The translations under genes and the position numbers were made by a program. Source: a virus. Taken from it: DNA of 64,000 bases. The number at the start of each line of letters is the position of its first letter. Positions within the stretch are counted from its first letter, which is position 1. The stretch lies in the IMG/VR virus record IMGVR_UViG_3300022591_000005, positions 1 to 64,000 of that record; one strand, written 5' to 3'. Shown piece after piece: positions 51,347 to 58,071 of this stretch. Below the pieces are notes generated by a model. The model had not been told where the DNA came from and did not search any database. It saw nothing but the letters and a program-made list of their open reading frames with translations.

Positions 51347-51445
51347 GCCGCTATAGCTTAATGGTAAAGACGAGAGCTTATACCTCTCCAAAGCAGTGGC
51401 CAGATAAGCCACCGTGTGCAGGTTCGAGTCCTGCTAGCGGCACCA
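51347..51445 (+). tRNA. tRNA with UAU anticodon and long variable arm
   Basis: Perfect acceptor GCCGCTA / TAGCGGC and anticodon stem GAGAG/CTCTC, loop CTTATAC (UAU, AUA codon). A 5-6-bp variable arm (AGTGGC/GCCAC) is class II, unlike normal tRNA-Ile. Confidence 0.7.
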
Positions 51446-51450
51446 AGTTT

Positions 51451-51506
51451 AGGATGCGTCCAGCAACTTACAAAATTCAACTTTTAATTGAAAAATAAGC
51501 ATCCTG
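51451..51506 (+). ncRNA. Y-like RNA element 3 (short form)
   Basis: AGGATGC ... GCATCCTG helix, CAGCAA after GTC; interior AT-rich; T-run after. Confidence 0.65.
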
Positions 51507-51618
51507 TTTTTAAAATGTTCAAAAGGAGAACGACAATGAAACGTGCTAAACGTTAGTGTCGCTCTAGATCCCGTATTGGTCTAGGGTTGGCACATTAAAT
51601 CAAATTTAATACAACTAA

Positions 51619-51694
51619 CCCTATCTAGCGTTAACGGTAGCGCACTTGACTCTTAATCAATGAGGTGTCGGTTCGAATCCGACGGTAGGGACCA
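51619..51694 (+). tRNA. tRNA-Lys (CUU)
   Basis: Acceptor CCCTATC / GGTAGGG, loop CTCTTAA, encoded CCA. Confidence 0.85.
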
Positions 51695-51698
51695 ATAC

Positions 51699-51776
51699 GG
51701 GATCGTAGTGTCAACGGTTTAGCACAGCGGACTTTTAATCCGCCAGGTGAGGGTTCGAATCCCTCCGGTCCTACCA
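51699..51776 (+). tRNA. tRNA-Lys (UUU)
   Basis: Stem GCGGA/TCCGC, loop CTTTTAA, encoded CCA. Its 3' end abuts the minus-strand oxygenase gene. Confidence 0.85.
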
Positions 51777-52283
51777 TTAAATGTAATTGAAATTAATTAC
51801 TGCTCTATATGCGTTGTCGGTACATGAAGTGCCAGTATGCAAGTCTGTTGTATCAAAAATAGCAAGTCTGTTTTCAACACTGTTAATTCGTTCACCGTCT
51901 TTAAACAAGGTGTATCCATTATTAGTGTTAAGATAAAATACAGCAGTTTTACATACTTGTTCTAATTTGCCTGGCAAGTCAGTATGAAACCCATGTTCAA
52001 CGATTTCATTTGTGCATGGAACAATATTTGCTTTAATCTTTATTATTGCCTCCGGCTGCAGGATGTGCAATATAGGAGAAAGCAAATCTAAATACTGACT
52101 TTCTACAAATGGACTCATGTAAAAAGAATGAACAAATTGATTATTATATTTTGGATCGCATGATAATTTTTCAGATGCAACAATGTCATGCATCATCCAA
52201 GGAAAATTAGGTCCAAGGATAGTATTTTTAATCATATCTAAGTCTTCTTGTTGAAGACAGTTGTCTGTTATTGTAAGTTTCAT
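51777..52283 (-). CDS. 2OG/Fe(II) oxygenase-like protein, 168 aa
   Basis: VEHGFHTDLPGKLEQVC gives HxD and DLHTGTSCTDNAYRAVINFNY gives the distal His and Arg, with a conserved NN-type turn between. The only minus-strand gene in the tRNA cluster, suggesting separate insertion. Substrate unknown. Confidence 0.7.
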   Translation of the reverse strand: MKLTITDNCLQQEDLDMIKNTILGPNFPWMMHDIVASEKLSCDPKYNNQFVHSFYMSPFVESQYLDLLSPILHILQPEAIIKIKANIVPCTNEIVEHGFHTDLPGKLEQVCKTAVFYLNTNNGYTLFKDGERINSVENRLAIFDTTDLHTGTSCTDNAYRAVINFNYI

Positions 52284-52310
52284 AGTACAGTATATATCGT
52301 AAAAAATTAT

Positions 52311-52385
52311 GGTAACGTAGCATAATGGTTGTGCACCTCCTTCATACGGAGCCAGGTGTGAGTTCGAATCTCACCGTTACCACCA
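52311..52385 (+). tRNA. tRNA-Met (CAU), elongator-type
   Basis: Acceptor GGTAACG / CGTTACC fully paired (so not an initiator), loop TTCATAC, encoded CCA. Could be the lysidine tRNA-Ile2 instead. Confidence 0.8.
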
Positions 52386-52391
52386 AGTTAT

Positions 52392-52483
52392 GGCGGATAC
52401 TTTCCACATGGTTGTGGAGAGCATTCAGATCGGAATGTTTACAGCAAACTTTTTAACAGGTTCGACTCCTGTATCCGCCGCCT
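52392..52483 (+). ncRNA. tRNA-like RNA with Y-type stem in place of the anticodon arm
   Basis: Perfect acceptor GGCGGAT / ATCCGCC and T-arm ACAGG-TTCGACT-CCTGT. No anticodon arm: instead CATTC / GAATG forms a short stem followed by TTACAGCAA, the Y-like motif. The D-arm is an extended hairpin. Ends GCCT, so no encoded CCA. Confidence 0.6.
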
Positions 52484-52491
52484 AACAAATT

Positions 52492-52565
52492 GCTCTATTA
52501 GTATAATGGCAATACTCCGGTTTTGTAGTCCGGCAATCGTGGTTCGATTCCTCGATGGAGCACCA
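52492..52565 (+). tRNA. tRNA-Thr (UGU)
   Basis: Acceptor GCTCTAT / ATGGAGC, loop TTTGTAG, encoded CCA. Confidence 0.85.
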
Positions 52566-52595
52566 AGAGCCTCACCCTTGCATATGGTGTATAAT

Positions 52596-52676
52596 AGGAT
52601 AAGTTGTATGCAGCAAACAGACCCCCGCTTTTCTAGATTGTGCGGTGAACAATCTAGAACAAATAAGTAAGTTTAT
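52596..52676 (+). ncRNA. Structured spacer with CAGCAA motif
   Basis: AGGATAAGTTGTATGCAGCAA resembles the Y-like 5' strand and could pair with CATACATCCT after the next tRNA (52748-52757). A perfect 11-bp hairpin TTCTAGATTGT / ACAATCTAGAA lies at 52631-52659. Weaker than the other family members. Confidence 0.35.
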
Positions 52677-52750
52677 GCGGGTATGATGTAATGGTAACCT
52701 GAAACCTTGCCAAGGTTTATTCGCGAGTTCGATTCTCGCTACCCGCTCCA
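52677..52750 (+). tRNA. tRNA-Gly (GCC)
   Basis: Acceptor GCGGGTA / TACCCGC, stem AAACC/GGTTT, loop TTGCCAA, U73, encoded CCA. Confidence 0.9.
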
Positions 52751-52801
52751 TACATCCTTCCAGAGTTGTTCGTATAGCGTCCCCTGGAAGTTCTCAGTTT
52801 T

Positions 52802-52906
52802 AGGATCAGTTCAGCAATCTTAAATCCAAGCAGAATGTCGTGGGTTCGAATCCCACCTTAATTGTAGCTCAGTTGGTAGAGCGTCCGCCATAAAAAGATG
52901 ATCCTG
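52802..52906 (+). ncRNA. Y-like RNA 5: permuted tRNA-like body without acceptor stem
   Basis: Helix AGGATCA ... TGATCCTG with GTTCAGCAA. Inside, the T-arm GTGGG-TTCGAAT-CCCAC (52840-52856) comes before the D-arm GCTC-AGTTGGTA-GAGC (52867-52882), joined by about 10 nt with no acceptor stem. The anticodon-stem halves (GCAGA and TCCGC) flank, so the Y helix extends the anticodon stem. Its pieces match the tRNA-Val at 61450. Confidence 0.7.
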
Positions 52907-52921
52907 TTAGTTTGACCATTT

Positions 52922-53039
52922 AGGTTCTTTTCAGCAAATTTAAATAATCTTTCTGCAAAAAAGAGAGGCTGGGTTCGAATCCCAGGCACAGCTTGGTCAG
53001 TTGTGTTAGTGTAGTGGTAGCACGAAAAAAGAGAACCTG
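52922..53039 (+). ncRNA. Y-like RNA 6: circularly permuted tRNA-Cys (GCA)
   Basis: Outer helix AGGTTCT ... AGAACCTG with TTTCAGCAA. Order inside: anticodon arm TCTTT-CTGCAAA-AAAGA (52948-52964), T-arm CTGGG-TTCGAAT-CCCAG, 3' acceptor GCACAGC and T73, a 6-nt linker, then 5' acceptor GTTGTGT (53000-53006) and D-arm GTGT-AGTGGTA-GCAC. The acceptor halves pair over 7 bp. Permutation is between positions 26 and 27. GCA with U73 is tRNA-Cys identity. No encoded CCA. Confidence 0.75.
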
Positions 53040-53058
53040 TTATAATAAGGAGACTACT

Positions 53059-53226
53059 GTGAAAGCAATTACATTTAAAAACAGATTTAATGGCGAAAAG
53101 GTAGTGTGCAAGGATGTTAAAGAAGTCCAAGTAATTGACGGTGTCGAGTACTTGCTTGTTAGCAAAACTGTACAAGATAGAAAATTCCTAATGCGTAAAG
53201 ATGCATTAGAAAAAGTCAAAGGATAA
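53059..53226 (+). CDS. Small protein, 55 aa
   Basis: GTG start with AAGGAGA upstream, right after the permuted tRNA-Cys. Starts MKAITFKNRFNGEKVV, a small beta-rich domain. Function unknown. Confidence 0.65.
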   Translation: MKAITFKNRFNGEKVVCKDVKEVQVIDGVEYLLVSKTVQDRKFLMRKDALEKVKG

Positions 53227-53230
53227 AATC

Positions 53231-53722
53231 ATGCAATGGATTCAAAACGTAGCAATGGTGGATGTAGCAAAAGGGCACCACTTTGATGCTGGTGTGAATT
53301 CTATGCTTATCCAAATTGTAGACCCAGGAATGGAATTTCCTATTCCATTTAATAAGTTTGCAGAAGTGCATCAATTTCAATTCTTAGATTTGGAAAAAGA
53401 TGACAAGGCTCCAGAAGAGTTAAAAATTCAGGACGAACAAGCAGAGCAACTTGTGGCTCTATTACAACATGCACTTGACAAACATATGCAAGTTGTAGTA
53501 CACTGTGTTGCTGGAGTTTGTAGAAGTGGTGCAGTTTGTGAAGTTGGAGTAATGATGGGATTTAACGACACTGAAGTGTTTCGCAGCCCAAATTTACTAG
53601 TCAAACACAAGATGATGAAAGTCTTAGGTTGGACATACGATGAAAACGAACCACACACTATAAACGGTATAACATTAGACTCGGGATTTATTGTCCCAAA
53701 GAATTACGAAGGTGATATATGA
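53231..53722 (+). CDS. Protein tyrosine / dual-specificity phosphatase
   Basis: 163 aa. VVHCVAGVCRSGAV is the CxxxxxR phosphatase loop with its upstream His. A general acid Asp may be in the LDLEKDDKAP region. Substrate unknown (protein, RNA 5' end or small molecule). Confidence 0.8.
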   Translation: MQWIQNVAMVDVAKGHHFDAGVNSMLIQIVDPGMEFPIPFNKFAEVHQFQFLDLEKDDKAPEELKIQDEQAEQLVALLQHALDKHMQVVVHCVAGVCRSGAVCEVGVMMGFNDTEVFRSPNLLVKHKMMKVLGWTYDENEPHTINGITLDSGFIVPKNYEGDI

Positions 53723-54087
53723 GTATGTACAATATGCTGTTTGGTGTAAATCCTGACACTGATCAATTGATGGAAATCTTAGGAAAGACCCAAGGTGATT
53801 TTGGTCGTTTCCGCAATGTCTATATGGAAGATGGTTACATTATTGTGCATACACGTAATGGTGGTGGCAACCGTGAAGACTATGAAGACGTATTCGATGA
53901 AATGTCAGAGCACCCTTGGTATAGCCACGATGAAGATGATAGTTTTGACTGCACATACGCTAACATATACTTCAAGGTTCCCGAGAATCACGAAGATTTT
54001 ATGGCAATTCGTAACCTCAACGCAGGTAAGAGTCCAAGTAAGCAATGGGGTGAATTGCTTGCTACAATGGAAGCATTGAAAAAGTAA
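53719..54087 (+). CDS. Conserved hypothetical protein, 122 aa
   Basis: Acidic; blocks IIVHTRNGGGNREDYED and DCTYANIYFKVPENHEDF. Overlaps the phosphatase by 4 bases. No function recognised. Confidence 0.65.
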   Translation: MSMYNMLFGVNPDTDQLMEILGKTQGDFGRFRNVYMEDGYIIVHTRNGGGNREDYEDVFDEMSEHPWYSHDEDDSFDCTYANIYFKVPENHEDFMAIRNLNAGKSPSKQWGELLATMEALKK

Positions 54088-54097
54088 AGGAAAAGAA

Positions 54098-54646
54098 ATG
54101 AGAACATGGGTTACAAGTGACTTGCATTTTGGTCACAAGAATATCATGAAGTTCTGCCCTGTGACCCGTGCTCGTTTCCGCGATGACGTAGCATACATGA
54201 ATAACGCAATGGTTGAAGAATGGAACAACAAAGTTGCTCCGGAAGATACTGTTTACATCTTAGGTGATGTAGCGTTTATGTCGGGCAGTGATGCAGGACG
54301 GATGATGCAACGTTTAAATGGTACAAAGATTTTGGTTGAAGGCAACCATGACCGTAAGACATTGATGGATGCAACATTCCGCAGTGCGTTTGCAGAAGTA
54401 CACAAGTACTTGGATATTACATATGATGGTCACAAGATTGTCATGTTTCACTATCCAATTGCTGAATGGGATCAAATGCACAGAGGAGCATTGCACTTGT
54501 ACGGTCACTTGCATGGCGGTACAAGCGGATTAGAAAAGTATCGTGCGTTTGATGTAGGAATGGACTCAACAGGTGAAATTTGTGTATCAATGGAATACGT
54601 AATCAATCGTATTAAGGATAACGAAATTAAAGGACATCACGTATAA
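54098..54646 (+). CDS. Metallophosphoesterase
   Basis: 182 aa. TSDLHFGHKN, LGDVAF, EGNHDRK and YGHLHGG are the calcineurin-type blocks. Similar to small phage phosphoesterases; substrate unknown. Overlaps the next gene by 1 base. Confidence 0.8.
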   Translation: MRTWVTSDLHFGHKNIMKFCPVTRARFRDDVAYMNNAMVEEWNNKVAPEDTVYILGDVAFMSGSDAGRMMQRLNGTKILVEGNHDRKTLMDATFRSAFAEVHKYLDITYDGHKIVMFHYPIAEWDQMHRGALHLYGHLHGGTSGLEKYRAFDVGMDSTGEICVSMEYVINRIKDNEIKGHHV

Positions 54647-55152
54647 TGGATACAATCGAAAAGGCTAGAGTTTTTGCAACTGCGGCACATGCAGCGGCGG
54701 CTCAACTTCGTAAGTATACGAATGAGCCTTATATTGTCCATCCTGCTGAAGTTGCTAGTATTATTGACAATCTTGAAGGTGCTTCTGTAGCTATGGTTGC
54801 AGCAGCATGGTTACATGATGTAGTCGAAGATACAGGAGTTACAATTGAAATCATCAAATCGGAGTTCGGTGAAGAAGTCGCAGACTTGGTGGGATGGCTT
54901 ACCGACGTTAGCCGTCCGGAACAAGGTAACAGAGCAACACGCAAAGCAATTGACAGAGCGCACACTGCAATGGCACCCGCAGAAGCGCAAACAATCAAGT
55001 TGGCAGATTTAATTTCTAACTGCACAAGTATTGTTGAGCATGACGCAACATTTGCAAAAACATACTTAGAAGAAAAGAGATTACTGCTTGAAGTTTTAAC
55101 AAAAGGCGATCGTTCTCTCTGGGAACACGCTAACAAGATTGTGAGCAAATAA
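54646..55152 (+). CDS. HD-domain alarmone hydrolase-like protein
   Basis: 168 aa. EPYIVHPAEVA gives the first His, AAWLHDVVEDTGV the HD and ED, and KLADLISN the last Asp, the SpoT/MESH1 hydrolase layout without a synthetase. It could degrade (p)ppGpp during infection. Confidence 0.75.
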   Translation: MDTIEKARVFATAAHAAAAQLRKYTNEPYIVHPAEVASIIDNLEGASVAMVAAAWLHDVVEDTGVTIEIIKSEFGEEVADLVGWLTDVSRPEQGNRATRKAIDRAHTAMAPAEAQTIKLADLISNCTSIVEHDATFAKTYLEEKRLLLEVLTKGDRSLWEHANKIVSK

Positions 55153-56057
55153 TGTTTAAAGACAAGTTGAAGGAGTACGTAGAGACTAGCGGCTTGGTTA
55201 ACATGAAAGAAGCTGGCGACGGCATCTACGTACTCAAGTACAAGAAAAAAGTGTTCTACGATAACTTGTGGAACGAATACATTGCTGAATGCCGTGGATC
55301 TGTTGTAGATAAGGATTTCAACCTAGTTGCATACCCATTTACAAAGATCTACAACTATGGAATTGAAAAGGAAGCACCTGTCCTATCTGATGATACTAAG
55401 GTAACTGCTTTTCGTAAAGTAAACGGTTTCATGGTAGCTTGTACTTGGTACAACGATGACGTTTTAGTGTCTACTACAGGTAGTACTGACAGCCCATACG
55501 TTGATATGGCCAAGGAAATGATGATGGAACACATGTGCTGGGCAGACTGGCAAATGGCATTGTGCAACACTGAGACCCAAGGCATGACATTTATGTTTGA
55601 GTGTGTGCATCCAAGTGATCCACATATCATCCCTGAAGAAGAAGGTATGTACCTCCTAGGATATCGTGAAAACGAATTTGGCAGCAATGTGGGTCACGAC
55701 CCATTCGTGTTGCAAGACTTAGGTCGCATGTTTAATTGTTTCGTGCCAGAAAGTGTAACAACTAACATGGCTCGACTAAAGCAATTAGCTAAGGAATGCA
55801 AGCACGAAGGTTATGTATTCTATACAGATGATGGTGTAAGTGCTAAGATCAAGTCGCCATACTACTTAACTTCAAAGTGGGTTGCTCGCAATCCACGTAC
55901 AGATAAGTTAGTAGACTTGAACAAGGACATTAAGCACAACATTGACGAAGAGTATTACGGATTGATTGATCATATCCGTGCTAACATTGTTGAGTATACT
56001 GCTATGGACGAGCAAGCTCGTTTATCGTGGGTGCGTAACTATATGGAGGCGGCCTAA
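55152..56057 (+). CDS. RNA ligase (nucleotidyltransferase superfamily)
   Basis: 301 aa. Motif I FRKVNGFM holds the adenylated Lys; upstream ECRGSVV is the conserved Arg-Gly; TFMFECVHP is motif III-like; EGYVFY (IV) and AKIKSPYYL (V) follow. T4 Rnl-type. In T4 such ligases repair cleaved tRNA. Its place in a cluster with permuted and interrupted tRNAs suggests it may seal tRNA halves (inference). Confidence 0.85.
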   Translation: MFKDKLKEYVETSGLVNMKEAGDGIYVLKYKKKVFYDNLWNEYIAECRGSVVDKDFNLVAYPFTKIYNYGIEKEAPVLSDDTKVTAFRKVNGFMVACTWYNDDVLVSTTGSTDSPYVDMAKEMMMEHMCWADWQMALCNTETQGMTFMFECVHPSDPHIIPEEEGMYLLGYRENEFGSNVGHDPFVLQDLGRMFNCFVPESVTTNMARLKQLAKECKHEGYVFYTDDGVSAKIKSPYYLTSKWVARNPRTDKLVDLNKDIKHNIDEEYYGLIDHIRANIVEYTAMDEQARLSWVRNYMEAA

Positions 56058-56064
56058 GGATGAA

Positions 56065-56274
56065 ATGTTTGACAGCTATCAAACATCGACTCCTGAAAAG
56101 GTAACATATAACTGGGAACAGGTATTTGCCTGGCTCCCAGTTGCTGTTCATGGCAAACGTAAATGGTTTACTAAAGTGTGGCGTAGGAAAGTTGCTGTCT
56201 ATGGTGATGAAAGAAACATGCCGCTGCGATACCAGTACGGTAATATATTTGATGTAATCAAGGACGAAGAATGA
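56065..56274 (+). CDS. Hypothetical protein, 69 aa
   Basis: ATG at 56065 with AAGGAT upstream. Trp- and Lys-rich (VAVHGKRKWFTKVWRRKV). Overlaps the next gene by 4 bases. Confidence 0.6.
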   Translation: MFDSYQTSTPEKVTYNWEQVFAWLPVAVHGKRKWFTKVWRRKVAVYGDERNMPLRYQYGNIFDVIKDEE

Positions 56275-56483
56275 ATGATGAAAGTCACTTGCCTGTAGCA
56301 GAACAAAGCCTACTGTTCCGTTTACGCAAAAGAGCAGAAATACGTAGGTCTATTCCAGGTAGGCTAGCAGTTGTAGAAGGGAAACCAGATAAGATTGCTA
56401 ACTTGTTAGATGAAGCAGCAGACGAAATTGAACATTTACAAGAAACTGTAGCAGCACTTGTTGCTCAGAGGCTTGGGGGATAG
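56271..56483 (+). CDS. Small helical protein, 70 aa, ending in TAG
   Basis: Basic N-terminal helix and an acidic coiled segment (LLDEAADEIEHLQETVAAL). Uses TAG as stop, so amber is not fully reassigned. Confidence 0.6.
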   Translation: MNDESHLPVAEQSLLFRLRKRAEIRRSIPGRLAVVEGKPDKIANLLDEAADEIEHLQETVAALVAQRLGG

Positions 56484-56485
56484 TT

Positions 56486-57073
56486 ATGTTAGTAGAACCG
56501 TTATTTCCAGTACCGATTTATGTATGTCAAGTAGCAGATAAACTTAACATTCAAAAAGAGTGTTTAGACTCAGTAAATAAGTTTGGAGCAAGTTTCTTTT
56601 CTAAGTCACCTGTTGTCGATCCTATTAGTCATAGTTTGTCTGATCCTACGTTTACATCTAATTTGATTGCAGACATTGGGCTTGTACACATCGAAAAAGA
56701 AATTCATCAGCAAGTAACCAATTATTTGTTGCAGCTCGGACATAGATCTATTCAAAGTTTTAAAATTGTTGCTAGTTGGATGACTCATACAGCACCAAAA
56801 GAGTATACTCCTGTACACGATCATGCATCAGCAGATCTATCAGGTGTGTATTATATAAAAACTAATGGGCAAGATGGTGAAATATTTTTCATGGATCCAA
56901 ATCCAGCAATGAATGCAACTTATTGTTTTTCTACTCTGCCTAAAAGATATGCACATGCACCCGAAGAAGGAAAAATGGTTATTTTTCCCGGTTGGTTATT
57001 GCATGGTGTAAATTCAAATCAAACCGATGATGTACGCATTAGTATATCATTCAATATTTTGTTTGATAGATAA
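56486..57073 (+). CDS. 2OG/Fe(II) oxygenase (TIGR02466-like)
   Basis: 195 aa. YTPVHDHASADLSGVYYIK carries HxH/D ligands, GKMVIFPGWLLHGV the distal His, VRISISFN the Arg. Third such enzyme in the window. Substrate unknown. Confidence 0.78.
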   Translation: MLVEPLFPVPIYVCQVADKLNIQKECLDSVNKFGASFFSKSPVVDPISHSLSDPTFTSNLIADIGLVHIEKEIHQQVTNYLLQLGHRSIQSFKIVASWMTHTAPKEYTPVHDHASADLSGVYYIKTNGQDGEIFFMDPNPAMNATYCFSTLPKRYAHAPEEGKMVIFPGWLLHGVNSNQTDDVRISISFNILFDR

Positions 57074-57076
57074 TTT

Positions 57077-57154
57077 GCCCCTCTGGACAAATTGGTAAAG
57101 TCGTCTCTCTCAAAAGGAGAAGTTCTCACAGTTCGAATCTGTGGAGGGGTACCA
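57077..57154 (+). tRNA. tRNA-Leu (CAA) with short variable loop
   Basis: Stem TCTCT/GGAGA, loop CTCAAAA, encoded CCA. Only about 6 nt of variable loop, unlike class II bacterial tRNA-Leu. Confidence 0.75.
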
Positions 57155-57163
57155 AAGTTTAAT

Positions 57164-57279
57164 GCCGCTGTCGTCTAATGGTAGGACACTTAAAAAGGTG
57201 ACTCTGTTTAGAGTACGTTCAGCATAAATTTTTCCATGTCAAGGAAGAGACGGGGGTTCGAATCCCTCCGGCGGCGCCA
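57164..57279 (+). tRNA. tRNA-Asp (GUC) interrupted by a Y-type stem
   Basis: Acceptor GCCGCTG / CGGCGGC, G73, encoded CCA, anticodon arm TTTCC-ATGTCAA-GGAAG. Between D-arm and anticodon arm (57189-57230) is a 42-nt insert with ACTCT / AGAGT and GTTCAGCA, the Y-like elements in reverse order. Without it the tRNA is 74 nt. Confidence 0.7.
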
Positions 57280-57286
57280 AGTTAAT

Positions 57287-57408
57287 GTGTGAATGCTGAA
57301 ACGGTAGACAGCTGGACGGCAGTTCGGGTAAAGGGTTCGAGTCCCTTGGAAGTCCGCAAGACTTTTAGTATGGTACTATTGGAGGTTCGAATCCTTCTTC
57401 ACACACCA
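57287..57408 (+). tRNA. tRNA-like gene with interrupted anticodon loop
   Basis: Acceptor GTGTGAA / TTCACAC, T-arm GGAGG-TTCGAAT-CCTTC, encoded CCA, anticodon stem TGGAC/GTCCG. The loop is 34 nt and contains a second T-arm-like hairpin AAGGG-TTCGAGT-CCCTT. Class II variable arm. Isotype not assignable. Confidence 0.55.
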
Positions 57409-57412
57409 GTTT

Positions 57413-57521
57413 AGGATAGTTACTGCAAACACTTTTCTCGCTCCACAACTCGCGAGGGTGGCCCGCTGGGGGTTAAAGTTCCAATTAAGGGTTCGAGTCC
57501 CGCCCTGGAACACCTATCCTG
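57413..57521 (+). ncRNA. Y-like RNA 8 with tRNA minihelix
   Basis: Helix AGGATAG ... CTATCCTG, CTGCAA after TTA. Inside are a CTCGC/GCGAG hairpin and GTTCCA / TGGAAC closing a T-arm-like GGG-TTCGAGT-CCC, that is an acceptor-plus-T-arm minihelix. Confidence 0.6.
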
Positions 57522-57525
57522 TTTT

Positions 57526-57599
57526 GCTCCTATAGTTAAATGGAAGAACACTACTTTGGTAAAGTAGAAATACAAGTTCGATTCTTGTTAGGAGCACCA
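57526..57599 (+). tRNA. tRNA-Thr (GGU)
   Basis: Acceptor GCTCCTA / TAGGAGC, stem CTACT/AGTAG, loop TTGGTAA, encoded CCA. Confidence 0.9.
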
Positions 57600-57603
57600 A
57601 TTT

Positions 57604-57678
57604 GCGGCGGTAGTCTAATGGAAAGGCAACGCTCTTCTAAAGCGTCCTATGTAGGTTCGAGTCCTATTCGCCGCACCA
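57604..57678 (+). tRNA. tRNA-Arg (UCU)
   Basis: Stem ACGCT/AGCGT, loop CTTCTAA, encoded CCA. Confidence 0.9.
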
Positions 57679-57683
57679 ATAAT

Positions 57684-57758
57684 GGGCCATTAGCTCAATG
57701 GAAGAGTTCCGGTCTTCGAAACCGGTTGTTGCAGGTTCGAGTCCTGTGTGGCCCACCA
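57684..57758 (+). tRNA. tRNA-Arg (UCG)
   Basis: Stem CCGGT/ACCGG, loop CTTCGAA, encoded CCA. Confidence 0.9.
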
Positions 57759-57788
57759 AAAATATTTTAAAAATATTTCAAAAAGATG

Positions 57789-57817
57789 TTGACATACAGC
57801 ACTTTAGACTATATAAT
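57789..57817 (+). promoter_or_regulatory. Sigma70-type promoter inside tRNA cluster
   Basis: TTGACA, 17-bp spacer, TATAAT. Confidence 0.85.
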
Positions 57818-57877
57818 AGATACTTAGACAGTTAGGAAAGACTAACAAACGTTCATTAAAAATCTAAGAGATAATAT

Positions 57878-57953
57878 GCTGGGTTCGTCTAGAGGCCTAG
57901 GACATCGCCCTTTCACGGCGAGAACACGGATTCGAATTCCGTACCCAGTACCA
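57878..57953 (+). tRNA. tRNA-Glu (UUC)
   Basis: Stem TCGCC/GGCGA, loop CTTTCAC, encoded CCA. Confidence 0.88.
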
Positions 57954-58061
57954 TTATTGAAACGCACAAATGCGTAGGCCACGCAGATGTTGCGGAAACA
58001 GCTTTGCCCTGTATAGAGCAAGGTTCGCAGGTTCAACTCCTGTAAGTGTATTTCAATAATG
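57952..58061 (+). ncRNA. tRNA-like RNA closed by an 11-bp helix
   Basis: CATTATTGAAA pairs perfectly with TTTCAATAATG. Inside are a D-arm-like TGCG/CGCA hairpin, an ACAG/CTGT arm and a T-arm CAGG-TTCAACT-CCTG. No CCA end. Its 5' strand overlaps the 3' end of tRNA-Glu. Confidence 0.5.
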
Positions 58062-58071
58062 GTAAAGTTTC

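Noticed and set aside
57189-57230. Self-splicing intron in tRNA-Asp
   Set aside because: At 42 nt it is far below the size of group I or group II introns and no catalytic core is visible.
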